NCBI GenBank assembly: GCA_017848855.1
Contig: JAFIHF010000058.1
Location: 1-47,976, forward strand
Reading direction: 5' to 3'
DNA length: 47,976 nt
Source: Rhodanobacter denitrificans
Lineage (GTDB): Bacteria; Pseudomonadota; Gammaproteobacteria; Xanthomonadales; Rhodanobacteraceae
Under the pieces are notes generated by a model. That model was not told where the DNA came from. It worked only from the letters and a program-made list of their open reading frames with translations, and made no database searches. Positions 1 to 10,016 of the stretch are shown in pieces. Both the position numbers and the translations under genes were made by a program. Within the stretch, counting starts at the first letter, position 1; every line of letters starts with the position of its first letter.

Positions 1-292
1 ATTGGACGTGTCGCTCTTCCACCTGGCGGTGGCGATCACCAGCGGCTACGAAGCCATCACGCTGGCCTTGCCGGCAGAGCACATCCCCTGCGCAGGCAGC
101 CTGTCGCCGCCGCAACTCATGCAGCGCTTGCTGACCTTGGCGAGACGCCTCAATTCCAAATCCTTGGCCAGCAGCGTACGCAAACCCAAACCGAAGAGGC
201 CCAAGGGTTATGTGGACGGCGCTGTCGCCCGAGCGCATGTGGCGACGGCGCGGGTGCTCAGATCGGGTCGGGTAACACCTTGAAAGGGGTGG
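1..292 (+). mobile_element. 3' end of an insertion sequence, truncated by the window edge
   Basis: This segment carries the tail of a transposase-like ORF that stops at 283. The sequence beyond ~293, read on the opposite strand, is the interior of an unrelated cyclase-like gene. The switch from one coding identity to another about 10 bp after the transposase stop is what an IS end inside a gene looks like. The terminal inverted repeat should lie around 284-292, but the other IS end is outside the window, so the repeat and any target duplication cannot be verified. GC content drops to the right of the junction. Confidence 0.5.
2..283 (+). CDS. Transposase C-terminal fragment (IS4-like, tentative)
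   Basis: The frame is open from the window edge, so the 5' part is missing; the first TTG at position 2 is not a credible start. About 93 C-terminal residues remain, ending in a basic tail (KPKPKRPKGYVDGAVARAHV, then ATARVLR). That style of basic C-terminus resembles DDE transposases that I associate, from memory only, with the IS4 superfamily; no DDE catalytic residue falls in the visible part. The stop codon is about 10 bp before the point where homology to the interrupted cyclase-like gene resumes, which fits a transposase ending at the IS terminus. It could instead be the end of an unrelated hypothetical protein; the family assignment is weak. Confidence 0.45.
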   Translation: MDVSLFHLAVAITSGYEAITLALPAEHIPCAGSLSPPQLMQRLLTLARRLNSKSLASSVRKPKPKRPKGYVDGAVARAHVATARVLRSGRVTP

Positions 293-670
293 GTCATAGG
301 CCCGAATGAAGCCTGGACCGAAAATGGTTTCACTTTCGTACGAGATCTTGCCGATAGTTATTCCGCCACGGACGTAAACATTTTCGTTGGCAAGGTCCCC
401 TTGCATCATCCCGATGTCAAGAAGCTCGTGAAACAGCGCGCCATAGCGGCCCTCTTCGTTGGCTTTTGAGTCGAGGGGTCGGATTCTGATGATTGAGTCC
501 GAGAATTGGATAACCTTTGCGCTGAATTCCTCGCCCGACTCATCTCCTTCAGAGAATCGCTTCATTATCCTCAGAGTTGCACTAATTTCGTCACACTTAC
601 GCGAAGCAACTATCTGTCTAAAGCCGAGAATGTCAATGAAGGAGATTAGGGCTGTTCTATACGCTGCCAA
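293..670 (-). pseudogene. Integron-cassette gene for a class III nucleotide-cyclase-like protein, truncated by an IS
   Basis: Reading 670 down to 293 on the minus strand gives 126 uninterrupted codons starting at TTG (668-670), with GGGAG seven bases upstream. The protein begins LAAYRTALISFIDILGFR, later has IQFSDSIIR, and then VYVRGGITIGKISY and IFGPGFIRAYD. The FIDILGF and FSDS segments sit where class III adenylate/guanylate cyclase-fold proteins place their two metal-binding aspartates. This family is usually annotated as hypothetical. The homologous reading ends at RAYD (293-298), where the insertion sequence begins; the frame stays open into the IS but without sense, so about the last third or more is lost. 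The start lies 20 bp inside the cassette boundary at 690/691, typical of a gene cassette. GC is well below that of the flanking chromosome. Enzymatic activity is not established. Confidence 0.7.
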
Positions 671-684
671 AGTGTCGCTCCCGT

Positions 685-741
685 GTCTAACGCAGAAGTT
701 AAGCGGTGGCGAAGCCGTGCGCCTTAAACGCGTGGTTAGGT
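685..741 (-). other. attC recombination site (59-base element)
   Basis: On the minus strand the 57-bp segment starts with the R'' box ACCTAAC (735-741), matching RYYYAAC. It ends with the R' box GTTAGAC (685-691), matching GTTRRRY. Between them are L-type boxes: TTTAAGGCG (722-730) can pair with CGCTTAA (699-705) leaving one unpaired G, the usual extrahelical-base signature. A small GGC-TTC-GCC tip occupies 708-716. The R'' box starts one base after the stop codon of the lipoprotein gene, and the next gene starts 20 bp after the R' cleavage point (G|TTAGAC, between 690 and 691). The immediate upstream bases extend R'' into a 13-bp palindrome, GTTAGG-T-CCTAAC (735-747). Confidence 0.88.
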
Positions 742-742
742 C

Positions 743-1027
743 CTAACGCTTACAAGCGATGACGAGATCACGAGTAATGACTGAGCCGCCGTACAAACCA
801 AACTGGTTTGCAGCAACCGTACCACCTTGATCGCCAGATTGGGAAATGATGTCGTAGCCCTTTGCACCGCAGATATCGCCTGCTTTCTGGTAGCACTGCC
901 CCCAGGACAATGCTTGACCTGAGCAATTGATGATGTAGCCCTCTCGCCCATCGGGTGTGTATGTCTTCTTGGCGGTCGCGCAGGCAGAGAGCGCTAAGAC
1001 GACGCTGGCAACAATTACCCTTTTCAT
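743..1027 (-). CDS. Small lipoprotein encoded on an integron gene cassette
   Basis: The 94-residue product has a short basic start (MKR), a hydrophobic stretch and a lipobox (LSAC, cysteine at ~16), so it should be exported and lipid-modified. The mature part is about 78 residues with four further cysteines (INCSG, GQCYQ, DICGA, VIACKR), which could form two disulfides in the periplasm. ATG is preceded by AGGGGAAAG. The gene fills its cassette tightly: the upstream recombination boundary GTTAGGC lies 15 bp before the start codon, and the stop codon is one base from attC. Small lipoproteins of this type recur in integron cassettes as far as I recall; the function is unknown. Being first in the array, it should be transcribed from the array promoter. 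Confidence 0.85.
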   Translation of the reverse strand: MKRVIVASVVLALSACATAKKTYTPDGREGYIINCSGQALSWGQCYQKAGDICGAKGYDIISQSGDQGGTVAANQFGLYGGSVITRDLVIACKR

Positions 1028-1042
1028 GGCTTTCCCCTAGAT

Positions 1043-1111
1043 GCCTAACTACATTTCTGCCCACTTCGGGGGCGGTAACAGGATCGTGGCGAGCTGCTCC
1101 GACGCTGTCAA
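1043..1111 (-). other. attI-like boundary between integrase and first cassette
   Basis: On the minus strand GTTAGGC (1043-1049) matches the GTTRRRY core. The first cassette would begin with TTAGGCATC, a familiar cassette start. There is no RYYYAAC/L-box partner upstream as in an attC. The segment instead lies in the ~160-210 bp between cassette 1 and the integrase start, where attI is found in integrons. The outer limit is arbitrary because secondary integrase-binding repeats are poorly defined from sequence alone. Confidence 0.6.
1083..1111 (-). promoter_or_regulatory. Candidate cassette-array promoter (Pc)
   Basis: The minus strand has a perfect -35 TTGACA (1106-1111), a 17-bp spacer and CACGAT (1083-1088), a weak -10. 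It points toward the cassettes and lies ~60 bp upstream of the lipoprotein start, as a Pc promoter should. The -10 matches only three of six consensus bases, so this is a prediction. Confidence 0.4.
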
Positions 1112-1207
1112 TCAGCAAATCCCTACGCCGCATCAATCACTTGCCTGCTGGCCTGGTACCACGGCCAAACGCAGCCTCGCGGTGTTATCCGGCATTCCGG
1201 GGGCGGT

Positions 1208-1402
1208 ATGCGTTATCAGGGACAAAGTGACGCGGTAATCGGACGGAAGGAGCCCGCGACGCCATCGCCGCCGCGCCTGCTGGACCAGGTGCGTGCCTGT
1301 TGTCGGGTGCGGCATTACAGCCTGCGCACCGAGCGGGCCTACATGGGCTGGATCAAGCGCTACATCCTGGCCAACGGCAAGCGGCATCCGCGCGACATAG
1401 GT
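1208..1402 (+). pseudogene. intI: Integron integrase (IntI) N-terminal remnant
   Basis: The recognisable part begins PPRLLDQVRACCRVRHYSLR (from ~1269) and runs through RAYMGWIKRYILANGKRHPRDI, the core-binding (SAM-like) N-terminal domain of IntI tyrosine recombinases. Intact IntI proteins are ~320-340 residues; here similarity stops at ~1402, eleven bases before the neighbouring gene ends. The whole catalytic domain (R-H-R-Y residues) is therefore gone. An ATG exists at 1208, but the natural start appears to be the in-frame ACG at 1259-1261: it has AAGGAG six bases upstream and is followed by PSPPRLLDQ. This suggests an ATG-to-ACG start loss. Its orientation, opposite to the cassettes, is the standard integron layout. 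It cannot be active. Confidence 0.8.
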
Positions 1403-1412
1403 AGCACTGGGC

Positions 1413-4400
1413 TCACCCCACCCGCGGCTGCTCGACCTCGACCCGAAGCTCCACGCCGTCGTCGGCCAGCGGGATGCGGTCGTCCGGTTGCACCACGCCA
1501 TCCAGCCGCACGCTGCGCGGCGTGCCGGCGCCGCACTGCCGTACATGGATGCGATAGAGCGTGCCGCGGTGGCGGTAGTCGAGTTCGAAGCCGTCCCACT
1601 CCGGCGGCAGCAGCGGCGTGAGGCGCAGCGTGCCGGCTTCGAGGTGCAGGCCGAGCAGGGATTCGATCAGCAGGCGGTACAGCCAGCCGGCGGAGCCGGT
1701 GTACCAGCTCCAGCCGCCGCGGCCGGTGTGCGGTTCCACCGCGTAGACGTCGGCGCAGACCACGTAGGGTTCGACCTTGTAGACGTCCACTTGCGCGGCG
1801 TCCTCGCCGCGGCGGGTGGGCGCGATCATGCGCGCGAGTTCCCAGGCGCGCGCGGCGTCGCCGAGCTTGGCGAAGGCCATCGCGGCCCAGATCGCGGCGT
1901 GGGTGTACTGGCCGCCGTTCTCGCGCACGCCGGGCAGGTAGCCCTTGATGTAGCCGGGGTCGAGGCGGGAGGTGTCGAACGGCGGATCGAGCAGTTGCAC
2001 GAGGCCGGCATCGCGGCGCACCAGATGGCGGTCCAGCGCGTCCATCGCCTGGCGCTGGCGGTCCGGCGCGCCGGCGCCGCTGAGCACGGACCAGCTCTGT
2101 GCGATGGAGTCGATGCGGCATTCCTCGTTGCCGCTGGAGCCCAGCGGCGTGCCGTCGTCGAAGTACGCGCGGCGGTACCAGGCGCCGTCCCAGCCGTGGC
2201 GTTCCAGCGCCTCGCGCAGCGTGGCGATTTCGCCGCGGCAGCGGGCGGCGAATTCGGTGTCGCCGCGCCGCGTGGCGAGTTCGGCGAAGTCGGCCAGCAG
2301 CGCGCATTCGAACCAGCCCAGCCACACGCTTTCGCCGATGCCGCGTTCGCCCACGCGGTTCATGCCGTCGTTCCAGTCGCCGCTGCCGATCAGCGGCAGG
2401 CCGTGCGGGCCGCGCGCGGCGAGGCCGCGTTCGATCGCGCGCACGCAGTGGCGGTACAGCGGTTCGGCCAGCGGCGAGTGCTGCGGCAGGTCGTACCAGG
2501 ACTCCTCGCTGGCATACAGCGCGCGGCCCTCGATGTAGCCCACGGTTTCGTCGAGTACCGCGCCGTCGCCGGTGGCCAGCACGTAGCGCGCGGCGGCCAG
2601 CGGCAGCCACAGGTAGTCGTCGGAGCAGCGCGTGCGCACGCCGCGGTCCAGCGGCGGGTGCCACCAGTGCAGCACGTCGCCTTCGGGGAACTGGTGCGCG
2701 GCGCACAGCAGCAGCTGGGCGCGCGCGAGTTCCGGCGCGGCGTGCAGCAGCGCCATCGAGTCCTGCAGCTGGTCGCGGAAGCCGAACGCGCCGCCCGACT
2801 GGTAGTAGCCGCTGCGCGCCCAGACGCGGCAGGCCAGCGCCTGGTAGGGCAGCCAGCCGTTCGCGAGCACGTCGAGCGCGGGTTCGGGCGTGCGCACCTG
2901 CACCGCGCCGAGGAGGCGCTGCCATTGCGCGTGCACCTGTTCCAGCGCCTCGGCCGCGGCGGCGCTGCCGCGCCAGCGCTGCGCCAGCGCGGCGGCCTCG
3001 GCGGCGTCGCGGCCCACGCCGAGGCGGACCGTGACGCTGCGCTCCTCGCCGTCGTCCAGCGCGAACCGGCCCTGGATCGCGCCGCAGGGGTCCAGCCCCG
3101 CGCCGAGCCGGCCGGAGAGCTGCGCGCGGCCCAGCGCGGCGGGCGCGGCGAGGCTGCCGTTGCGGCCGATGAACTCGGTGCGGTCGCCGCAGACGCTGCG
3201 CGCCTCGGCGTCGAGGTCGAGGAAGGCCACGCGGCCGGGGAATTCGGCGTTGTACGCGTTGCGCGCGAGCAGCGCGCCGCTGTGCGGCTCGGCCTCGGTG
3301 ACCACGTGCATCGCGGTCTTCTCGCGCAGGTCGCCGAGCAGCCATTCCACACAGGCGGTGAGCGAGAGCCGGCGCGCGCGGCCGGAGTCGTTGCGCAGCT
3401 TGAGCGTGCAGAACTTCAGCGGCGCGTCCACCGCCACGTACACCGTGAGTTCGCTGCGGATGCCGTCCTCGACGTGCTCGAACACGCTGTAGCCGAAGCC
3501 GTGGCGGGTCACGTAGCGGCCGCTGCCGCGGCAGGGCAGCGGGGTGGGCGACCAGAGCTGGCCGCTGTCCTCGTCGCGCAGGTACAGCGCCTCGCCGCCG
3601 CCGTCGCCGACCGGGTCGTTGTGCCAAGGCGTGAGGCGGAACTCGTGCGCGTTCTCGCTCCAGGTGTAGGCGCTGCCGCTCTCGGAAACCACGCTGCCGA
3701 ACTGCGGGTTCGCCAGCACGTTCGCCCACGGCGCGGGCGTGGGCTGGCCGGGGTCGAGCACGATCACGTACTCGCGGCCGTCCGCGGCGAAGTGGCCCGG
3801 CGGCAGCTGCGGCAGCGCGGCGTTCGCGGGCGGCGCGGCCTGCGCGGCGCGGCGCGCCCACTCCGGCACCGGCGGCGGCAGGGTGGGTTCCACGCGGCGG
3901 CGCTGCACCTGCTCGGCGAGGCTGCCGCGGTGGTCGGCGAGCACGATGCGCGCGGCGGCCAGCATCACCAGCCGGTCCTCGCCGGAGAGCGGCTGCGCGG
4001 CGCGCACGAAGATGCCGCCGGGGCGGTCGAGCAGGGCCGCCTCGCTGCCCGAGGCGACCAGGCCGAGGATCGCGTCGTGCAGCTCCTGGCGGTAGCCGGC
4101 GCGGTCCTCGTTCCAGATCACCAGGTCCACCGCCAGCCCCTTCAGCCGCCAGTACGCGTGCGCCTGCAGCAGCTGGCGCACCAGCTCGATGCGCGCGGGG
4201 TCGGCGATGCCGAGCAGCACGATCGGCAGGTCGCCGGACACGCCCTGGCCCCACAGCCCGCTCTGGCCGCGGCGGTTCGCCGCCAGCACGCCGCTGTCCG
4301 CGCGCAGCGCGGCGTTGGGGTAGAGGATCGCGGTGGCCATGTGCTCGTACAGCTGCGCCTCGGACAGGCTGGCGTTGAGCTGGCGCAGCAGCACCTGGCT

Positions 4401-7400
4401 GTGCGTCCAGGCGAGGTCGAACACGCGGTCGGCGAGGTGACGGTCGCGGTACTTGCCGATCAGCCGCAGGCAGCCCTCGCGGCTGTCGGCGATGCCGGTG
4501 ACCACGTCGAGCGTGGCCGACTGCTCCGGTTCCAGCGCGATGCGGCAGCGGATCGCCACCACCGGGTCGAGCACCGCGCCGGCGCTGCCGGACAGCGCCT
4601 CCTGCTCCATCGCCAGCGGCCGCGACAGGTCGCGGCCGCGGCCGAGGAAGCGCGCGCGGTCGGTCTCGTAGGAGATCGCCGCCACGTCGGCGTCGTGCAC
4701 CGCGAGCAGGTGGCACAGCCACGGCACCGTCTCGTCGGCGGCGCGCGGGCGGCGGCTGCAGACGATCGCCTGCAGCTCGGGCAGCAGCTCGGTCTGCACG
4801 AACAGCTTGCCGAACGCCGGGTGCAGCGCGTCGGCCACCGGCGGCGCCAGCACCACCTCGGCGTAGGTGGTCAGCTCGATCGTGCGGCGCGTGCGGCCGC
4901 GGTTGGTGAGGCGGGTGCGGCGCAGCTCGATGTCGTCCTCCGGCGACACCACGATCTCGGTGTGCGCGTCGAAGTCGCGCTCGCGCACGCGGAACTCGGC
5001 GCGGGCGTCGGAGAAGATCGCCTCGTACTGCTCGGTCTTGCGGCACACCGGCTGCCAGCCCACCGACCAGTACACGCCGCTGGCGACGGCGCGCAGGTAG
5101 CCGAACATGCCCCAGTGGTCGCGGGTGGCGTCCGCGTGCCAGCGCGTCACCGCCAGCTCGCGGCAGCGGCTGTAGCCGCCGCCGGCGCTGGACACCATCA
5201 CGTGGTAGCGGCCGTTGGAGAGCAGCTGCACCGCCGGGCGCGGCCGGTTCGGGTCGATGAACACGCGCAGCTGCGGCTCGGTGCTGCGCAGGCCTTCGGC
5301 CAGCTCGGGGAAGCCGGTGGCGTGCAGGTATTCCGCCGCGGTGCGCGGCACGCGTTCCTGCAGCAGCAGGCTGGTGGCGCGGAACTGCGGGTCGGCGGCG
5401 AAGCGCCGCTGCATCGGCTGGCCGAGCAGGGCGTGATCCAGCGCCAGCAGGCCCATGCCCTGGTGGTGCGCCATGAACGAGCGCACCACCACGCTGTCCT
5501 GCCCGCGCGGCACGCGCGCCGGCGTGCAGTCCAGCGCCTCGTACAGGCCGTAACGGCCGGCCAGGCCGCGCGCGGCGAGCTGCTGCAGGTTCCGCGCGGC
5601 GGCGGCGGGCGCCACCATCGCGGCCATCATGCTGGCGTAGGGCGCGATCACCACGTCGTCGCCCAGCCCGCGCTTCAGCCCCAGCCCCGGCACGCCGAAC
5701 GCGCGGTACTGGTAGTTGAGGTGGGCGTCGAACGCGTTGTAGCCGGACTCGGACACGCCCCACGGCAGGTCGAGCTGGCGGCCGTAGTCGATCTGCCGCG
5801 CCACCGCGGCGCGGCAGCTCTGGTCGAGCAGGCTGCCCTCGTAGCCGGGCATCACCAGCGCCGGCATCAGGTACTCGAACATCGAGCCGGTCCACGACAG
5901 CAGCACCGGCTCGCCGTTGCTGGTGGCAAGCAGGCGGCCGAGCGTGAACCAGTTGTCCTGCGGCAGCTGGCCCTGGGCGATCGCCACGAAGCTGGCCAGC
6001 CGCGCCTCGGAGGCGAGCAGGTCGTAGTAGCCCGCGTCGAGCCGGCGCTCGTCCGCGTTGTAGCCGATCGCCAGCAGGTCGCGCGCGCCGTCGTAGAGGA
6101 AGCGCCAGTCCATCTGCGCCAGCGCGGCGGCCTGCTGCGCCAGTGCTTCGATGCGTGCGATGCGCGCGCGCGCCTGCTCGCGGCGCGCCTCCGCCTGCGC
6201 CGCGTCCGGCCAGCGCGCGGGCTCGATGCGCGCGAGCTGGCGCAGGCTGGGGATGCCGTGGAAGCCGCCGTCGGCGCCGGCGGGCGGATCGAGGTGGAAG
6301 GCGCGCGTCTCCTCCAGCAGCTCGCGGCACTGCGCCTTGAGGGCGGCGAGCCAGAACGCGGCTTCCGCGTCGTCGTGCGGCGCGGCCAGCGCCTGTGCGT
6401 GTTCGAGCTGGCGTTCGAGCACGGCCAGCGCCGCGCCGGTGCTGGCGGGCGGCGCGGCCAGCGCGGCGTCGAGTTCGCGCAGCGGCGTCGCGGCGACGTC
6501 GCCCTGCGGCCACACGCTTTCCAGCACGCGCCACGCATCGCGCAGGCCGCGCAGCGCGGCGTCGCGGAACACCGGCGCGTCGACGAGTTCGAGCAGGCCG
6601 GGGCGCAGGGTGAGCAGGTGGCCGGCGAGGTTGCCGCTGTCCACCGTCGACACGTACTGCGGCGGCAGCGGCTGCAGGGTCTGCGTGTCGTACCAGTTGT
6701 ACCAGTGGCCGCGATGGCGCGGCAGCGCCTGCAGCGTGTCCAGCGTCTGCGCGCTGCGCTCCAGCAGGCGGCCCGCGCCCAGCCAGCCGAAGTCGTGCGC
6801 GGCGAGGTTCGCCAAGAGCGCCAGCCCGATGTTGGTGGGCGAGGTGCGCCGGGCGACCGCCGCCACCGGCTGCTCCTGGATGTTGTCCGGCGGCAGCCAG
6901 TGCTGCTCCGCGTTCACCTCGATGTCGAAGAACGCCCAGGTGCGGCGCGCGAGCTGGCGCAGGAACTGCCGCTGCGCCGCGTTCGGCGCGGCGGTGCGCG
7001 CGCGCCGCGGCAGCCCGATCCACCATGCCAGCGCGGGCGCGGACAGCCACAGCAGCAGCAACGGCGCGGCCACCGGCAGCGCGGCAGGGCGCCGGGCGAG
7101 CAGCAGCGCGCCCAGCACCACCGCCACGGCGGGTGCGATCCACAGCAGCCGCCACAGCGCCGCTGGCGTGTGGCGGCTGGCGCACGCGACTTCCGCGGAG
7201 CTGCGCCACTGCAGCAGGTGGCGGTGGCTCAGCAGCATGCGCCACAGCGTGCGCAGGATCGCGTCGAGGCTGTACAGCGCCTCGTGCGGCAGCCACGCGA
7301 GATTCAGCACGATGCGGCCGAGGTGCTGGCCGGCGGCGGCCAGCGCGGCGCGCAGGTGCTGGTCCAGCTGCACGTCGCGCGGTTTCTGCACCAGCTCCAG

Positions 7401-10016
7401 CAGCGCCGACAGCAGCGGCGGCACCAGCACCATCGCCAGCACCGCCAGCGTCCACGACAGCACCGGCGTCAGCGCCAGCCAGCCCAGCGCGAGCAGGGCC
7501 AGCAGCGCCGCGGGCACCAGGCTGCGGCGCAGGTTGTCGAGGATCTTCCAGCGCGACAGCGCGGTCAGCGCGTTGCGCCGCCAGCGCCCGTTCGCGGCCG
7601 GCGCCCACGGCAGCAGCCACGGCAGCAGCTGCCAGTCGCCGCGGATCCAGCGGTGCCGGCGCTGCACGTCGTCCTGGTAGCGCGCGGGGTATTCCTCGTA
7701 CAGCTGCACGTCGCTGAGCAGGGCGGCGCGCGCGTGGCAGCCCTCGATCAAGTCGTGGCTGAGGATGCGGTTGTCGGGAAAGCGCTCGTCCAGCGCGGCC
7801 TCGAACGCGTCGATGTCGTAGATGCCCTTGCCGATGAACGAGCCCTCGCCGAACACGTCCTGGTACACGTCCGAGACCATCCGCGTGTACGGGTCGATGC
7901 CGGCGTCGCTGCCGAACAGCCGCGCGTAGCGCGAGCGCGCGGTGCTGGGCAGGCTGATGCCCACGCGCGGCTGCAGGATGCCGTGGCCGCTCGTGACGCG
8001 CCCCTTGCGCTCGTCGTAGTGCGGGCGGTTGAGCGGGTGGTCGAGCGCGCCCACGAACTGCGCGGCGGCGTCGCGCGGCAGCTGGGTGTCGGTGTCCAGC
8101 GCGATCACGTAGCGCACCGGCGGCAGCGCGGCTAGCTCGCCGGCGATCAGCTGGAAGCGATCGCCACCCTGGCCGCGCAGCAGCGCGTTGAGGTCGGCCA
8201 GCTTGCCGCGCTTGCGCTCGCGGCCCATCCAGCGGCGCTCGCCGGGGTTCCAGCGGCGCGGCCGGTGCAGCAGGAAGAAGCGGTCGACGCCGCCGTCGGC
8301 GTGGCGCTCGTTGAGCGCCTCGATGCGCCGCCGGGCGAGTCGCAGCAGGGCCTCGTCGCCGGGCAGGCTTTCCGCGTCGGCGTCGCGGAAGTCGGTGAGC
8401 AGGGCGAAGTGCAGGCGCTCGTCGCGGTTGCCGAGGAAACGCACCTCCAGCGCCTCGACCAGCTCTTCCACGTCGTGCGCGTCGCCGATCAGGCAGGGCA
8501 CCGCCACCAGCGTGCGCGCCTCGGCCGGGATGCCGTCGGCGTAGTCCATGCGCGGCAGGCGCTGCGGCGGCAGGCTCAGCGTGGCCAGCCAGTTGAGCAG
8601 GCTCAGCGCCAGCTGGCTGGCCACCGGCACCGCCGGCAGCACGGCGGCCAGCAGCGCCCACAGCGGGAAGCCGTCGCGCGCCAGCGTGACCAGCAGCGGC
8701 CGCACGAACGCGAACGTGAGCACGGCGAGCAGGCCGAGGTAGATCGGCAGCGGTGCGCGGTCGAAGCCCCGGCGCAGCCGCTCGCCCGGCGGCGCATGCA
8801 CGCCCAGCTCCCGCTCCAGCGCGGGCCGGCCCGCGGCGATCAGCCAGTGGCCGGCGTGGCGCTGCAGCGGCGGCGCGTCGTCGGCGGCGGCGCGCCGGCA
8901 CAACGCGATCGCCGCCTCGGCCACCGCGCGCTCGTCCAGCCGGTGCCGGCGCGCCAGCCGCTCCACCGCGTGGCGGTAGTCGTCGCGGGTGGCGAAATCC
9001 ATCGCCGCGTAGACGCCGGCAGGGTCCTGCCGCAGCGTGCGCTCGACCAGGCTGGTGTGCTCGACGAAGGCGCGCCAGTCGATCGCCGACAGCGCGCGCA
9101 GGCTGCCGATGCTGTTGCCGATCGACACCTGGTTCGCCGCCTGCTGCTGCGCCTCCAGCTGCACCAGCTGCTCCACGCTCAGCCCCGACGGCGCGAGGCG
9201 CTGCTCGATCCAGCCCAGCGGCAGCGCCAGCGCCGGGCCCTGGCCGTGCAGGCGGCGCGACAGCTCGGCCACGAACGGCCCGCTCATCGGCGGCGCGGCA
9301 CGCGCCATGTCGGCCACCACCAGCACCACGCCGGCGGGGTCGCGCTCGGCGGCGGCGGTGAGGCGGTCGGCCCAGCGCGTGGCCTTGCCGCGGTCGCGCC
9401 AGTCGGCGATCACCCGCGCGGCGACGCGGCGCAGGTTCTCGATCAGCGCGAGCCGCAGCATGATCGGGATCGCCCACAGCTCGCCCAGCTTCAGCGGCGC
9501 CACCGCCTGGTAGGCGTTGACGAAGCGGCGCAGGCCGGCGATGTCGACGCGGCCGTCGCCGTGCGCGATCACCTCCTGCGCGATGTCGTACACCCGCGGC
9601 AGCCCTGCCGACGGCCCGTGCGCGAGCCGCGGCAGTTCGCGGCTGTAGCCCTTGGGCAGGTGGCGGCGGGCGATCCGCACCTGCTCCTCGACCAGGTAGA
9701 AGTTGTCCAGCAGCCATTCGCCCGCGGGCGTGATGCGGCTGCCCTGGCGGGTGGCGGGCGCGAGCCGCTCGCAGGCGTGGATCAGCACCGTCTCGTTGTC
9801 GGCCAGCCGCGCCAGCAGCAGGTCGGCGTGGCGGCCCGGGCTCAGCCGGTGCTGCGCGGCCAGCGCGCGGCCGTGGCGCTCCATCTGCTCGGCGCTGAAC
9901 AGCTCCGCGCGCAGCGCCGGCTCCGGCTCGTGGCGGGCGCGGCGCACGGCGCGGCGGCGACGGAATGCGCGCAGCCGGCGCAAGCGCAGCAGCTCGGGGA
10001 GTCGGGTGATGTTCAC
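1413..10016 (-). CDS. ndvB: Cyclic beta-1,2-glucan synthase (NdvB/ChvB type)
   Basis: The 2867-residue membrane protein is close in length to ChvB/NdvB (~2800). It makes and cyclises beta-1,2-glucan from UDP-glucose at the inner membrane for export as an osmoregulated periplasmic glucan. A GT84 glycosyltransferase region follows membrane helices at ~425-485: [11 protein letters not shown] at ~640 (DxD-type nucleotide-sugar site) and [11 protein letters not shown] at ~787. Further helices lie at ~815-880 and ~950-1005. A glycoamylase-like region contains [19 protein letters not shown] at ~1420. The C-terminus is a GH94 phosphorylase-type domain with [13 protein letters not shown] at ~2545, which controls chain length. 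The start is GTG with AGGAAAG upstream. The stop abuts the intI remnant. The gene stands alone; its promoter would lie in 10017-10180, shared with the divergent acetyltransferase gene. Confidence 0.93.
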   Translation of the reverse strand: MNITRLPELLRLRRLRAFRRRRAVRRARHEPEPALRAELFSAEQMERHGRALAAQHRLSPGRHADLLLARLADNETVLIHACERLAPATRQGSRITPAGEWLLDNFYLVEEQVRIARRHLPKGYSRELPRLAHGPSAGLPRVYDIAQEVIAHGDGRVDIAGLRRFVNAYQAVAPLKLGELWAIPIMLRLALIENLRRVAARVIADWRDRGKATRWADRLTAAAERDPAGVVLVVADMARAAPPMSGPFVAELSRRLHGQGPALALPLGWIEQRLAPSGLSVEQLVQLEAQQQAANQVSIGNSIGSLRALSAIDWRAFVEHTSLVERTLRQDPAGVYAAMDFATRDDYRHAVERLARRHRLDERAVAEAAIALCRRAAADDAPPLQRHAGHWLIAAGRPALERELGVHAPPGERLRRGFDRAPLPIYLGLLAVLTFAFVRPLLVTLARDGFPLWALLAAVLPAVPVASQLALSLLNWLATLSLPPQRLPRMDYADGIPAEARTLVAVPCLIGDAHDVEELVEALEVRFLGNRDERLHFALLTDFRDADAESLPGDEALLRLARRRIEALNERHADGGVDRFFLLHRPRRWNPGERRWMGRERKRGKLADLNALLRGQGGDRFQLIAGELAALPPVRYVIALDTDTQLPRDAAAQFVGALDHPLNRPHYDERKGRVTSGHGILQPRVGISLPSTARSRYARLFGSDAGIDPYTRMVSDVYQDVFGEGSFIGKGIYDIDAFEAALDERFPDNRILSHDLIEGCHARAALLSDVQLYEEYPARYQDDVQRRHRWIRGDWQLLPWLLPWAPAANGRWRRNALTALSRWKILDNLRRSLVPAALLALLALGWLALTPVLSWTLAVLAMVLVPPLLSALLELVQKPRDVQLDQHLRAALAAAGQHLGRIVLNLAWLPHEALYSLDAILRTLWRMLLSHRHLLQWRSSAEVACASRHTPAALWRLLWIAPAVAVVLGALLLARRPAALPVAAPLLLLWLSAPALAWWIGLPRRARTAAPNAAQRQFLRQLARRTWAFFDIEVNAEQHWLPPDNIQEQPVAAVARRTSPTNIGLALLANLAAHDFGWLGAGRLLERSAQTLDTLQALPRHRGHWYNWYDTQTLQPLPPQYVSTVDSGNLAGHLLTLRPGLLELVDAPVFRDAALRGLRDAWRVLESVWPQGDVAATPLRELDAALAAPPASTGAALAVLERQLEHAQALAAPHDDAEAAFWLAALKAQCRELLEETRAFHLDPPAGADGGFHGIPSLRQLARIEPARWPDAAQAEARREQARARIARIEALAQQAAALAQMDWRFLYDGARDLLAIGYNADERRLDAGYYDLLASEARLASFVAIAQGQLPQDNWFTLGRLLATSNGEPVLLSWTGSMFEYLMPALVMPGYEGSLLDQSCRAAVARQIDYGRQLDLPWGVSESGYNAFDAHLNYQYRAFGVPGLGLKRGLGDDVVIAPYASMMAAMVAPAAAARNLQQLAARGLAGRYGLYEALDCTPARVPRGQDSVVVRSFMAHHQGMGLLALDHALLGQPMQRRFAADPQFRATSLLLQERVPRTAAEYLHATGFPELAEGLRSTEPQLRVFIDPNRPRPAVQLLSNGRYHVMVSSAGGGYSRCRELAVTRWHADATRDHWGMFGYLRAVASGVYWSVGWQPVCRKTEQYEAIFSDARAEFRVRERDFDAHTEIVVSPEDDIELRRTRLTNRGRTRRTIELTTYAEVVLAPPVADALHPAFGKLFVQTELLPELQAIVCSRRPRAADETVPWLCHLLAVHDADVAAISYETDRARFLGRGRDLSRPLAMEQEALSGSAGAVLDPVVAIRCRIALEPEQSATLDVVTGIADSREGCLRLIGKYRDRHLADRVFDLAWTHSQVLLRQLNASLSEAQLYEHMATAILYPNAALRADSGVLAANRRGQSGLWGQGVSGDLPIVLLGIADPARIELVRQLLQAHAYWRLKGLAVDLVIWNEDRAGYRQELHDAILGLVASGSEAALLDRPGGIFVRAAQPLSGEDRLVMLAAARIVLADHRGSLAEQVQRRRVEPTLPPPVPEWARRAAQAAPPANAALPQLPPGHFAADGREYVIVLDPGQPTPAPWANVLANPQFGSVVSESGSAYTWSENAHEFRLTPWHNDPVGDGGGEALYLRDEDSGQLWSPTPLPCRGSGRYVTRHGFGYSVFEHVEDGIRSELTVYVAVDAPLKFCTLKLRNDSGRARRLSLTACVEWLLGDLREKTAMHVVTEAEPHSGALLARNAYNAEFPGRVAFLDLDAEARSVCGDRTEFIGRNGSLAAPAALGRAQLSGRLGAGLDPCGAIQGRFALDDGEERSVTVRLGVGRDAAEAAALAQRWRGSAAAAEALEQVHAQWQRLLGAVQVRTPEPALDVLANGWLPYQALACRVWARSGYYQSGGAFGFRDQLQDSMALLHAAPELARAQLLLCAAHQFPEGDVLHWWHPPLDRGVRTRCSDDYLWLPLAAARYVLATGDGAVLDETVGYIEGRALYASEESWYDLPQHSPLAEPLYRHCVRAIERGLAARGPHGLPLIGSGDWNDGMNRVGERGIGESVWLGWFECALLADFAELATRRGDTEFAARCRGEIATLREALERHGWDGAWYRRAYFDDGTPLGSSGNEECRIDSIAQSWSVLSGAGAPDRQRQAMDALDRHLVRRDAGLVQLLDPPFDTSRLDPGYIKGYLPGVRENGGQYTHAAIWAAMAFAKLGDAARAWELARMIAPTRRGEDAAQVDVYKVEPYVVCADVYAVEPHTGRGGWSWYTGSAGWLYRLLIESLLGLHLEAGTLRLTPLLPPEWDGFELDYRHRGTLYRIHVRQCGAGTPRSVRLDGVVQPDDRIPLADDGVELRVEVEQPRVG

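Noticed and set aside
459-746. 95-codon + strand ORF in the low-GC region
   Set aside because: It overlaps the attC site and lies antisense to the cyclase-like frame, which carries clear conserved motifs and a ribosome site.
1041-1238. 65-codon + strand ORF between the lipoprotein gene and intI
   Set aside because: It covers the attI-like boundary, has no ribosome site and no recognisable sequence.
1488-8135. 2215-codon open frame on + opposite the glucan synthase gene, plus further antisense frames of 1000+ codons
   Set aside because: High GC with G/C-biased third codon positions keeps antisense frames open; the products are Ala/Arg/Val/Gln-rich with no family motifs, while the minus-strand frame shows GT84 and GH94 motifs.
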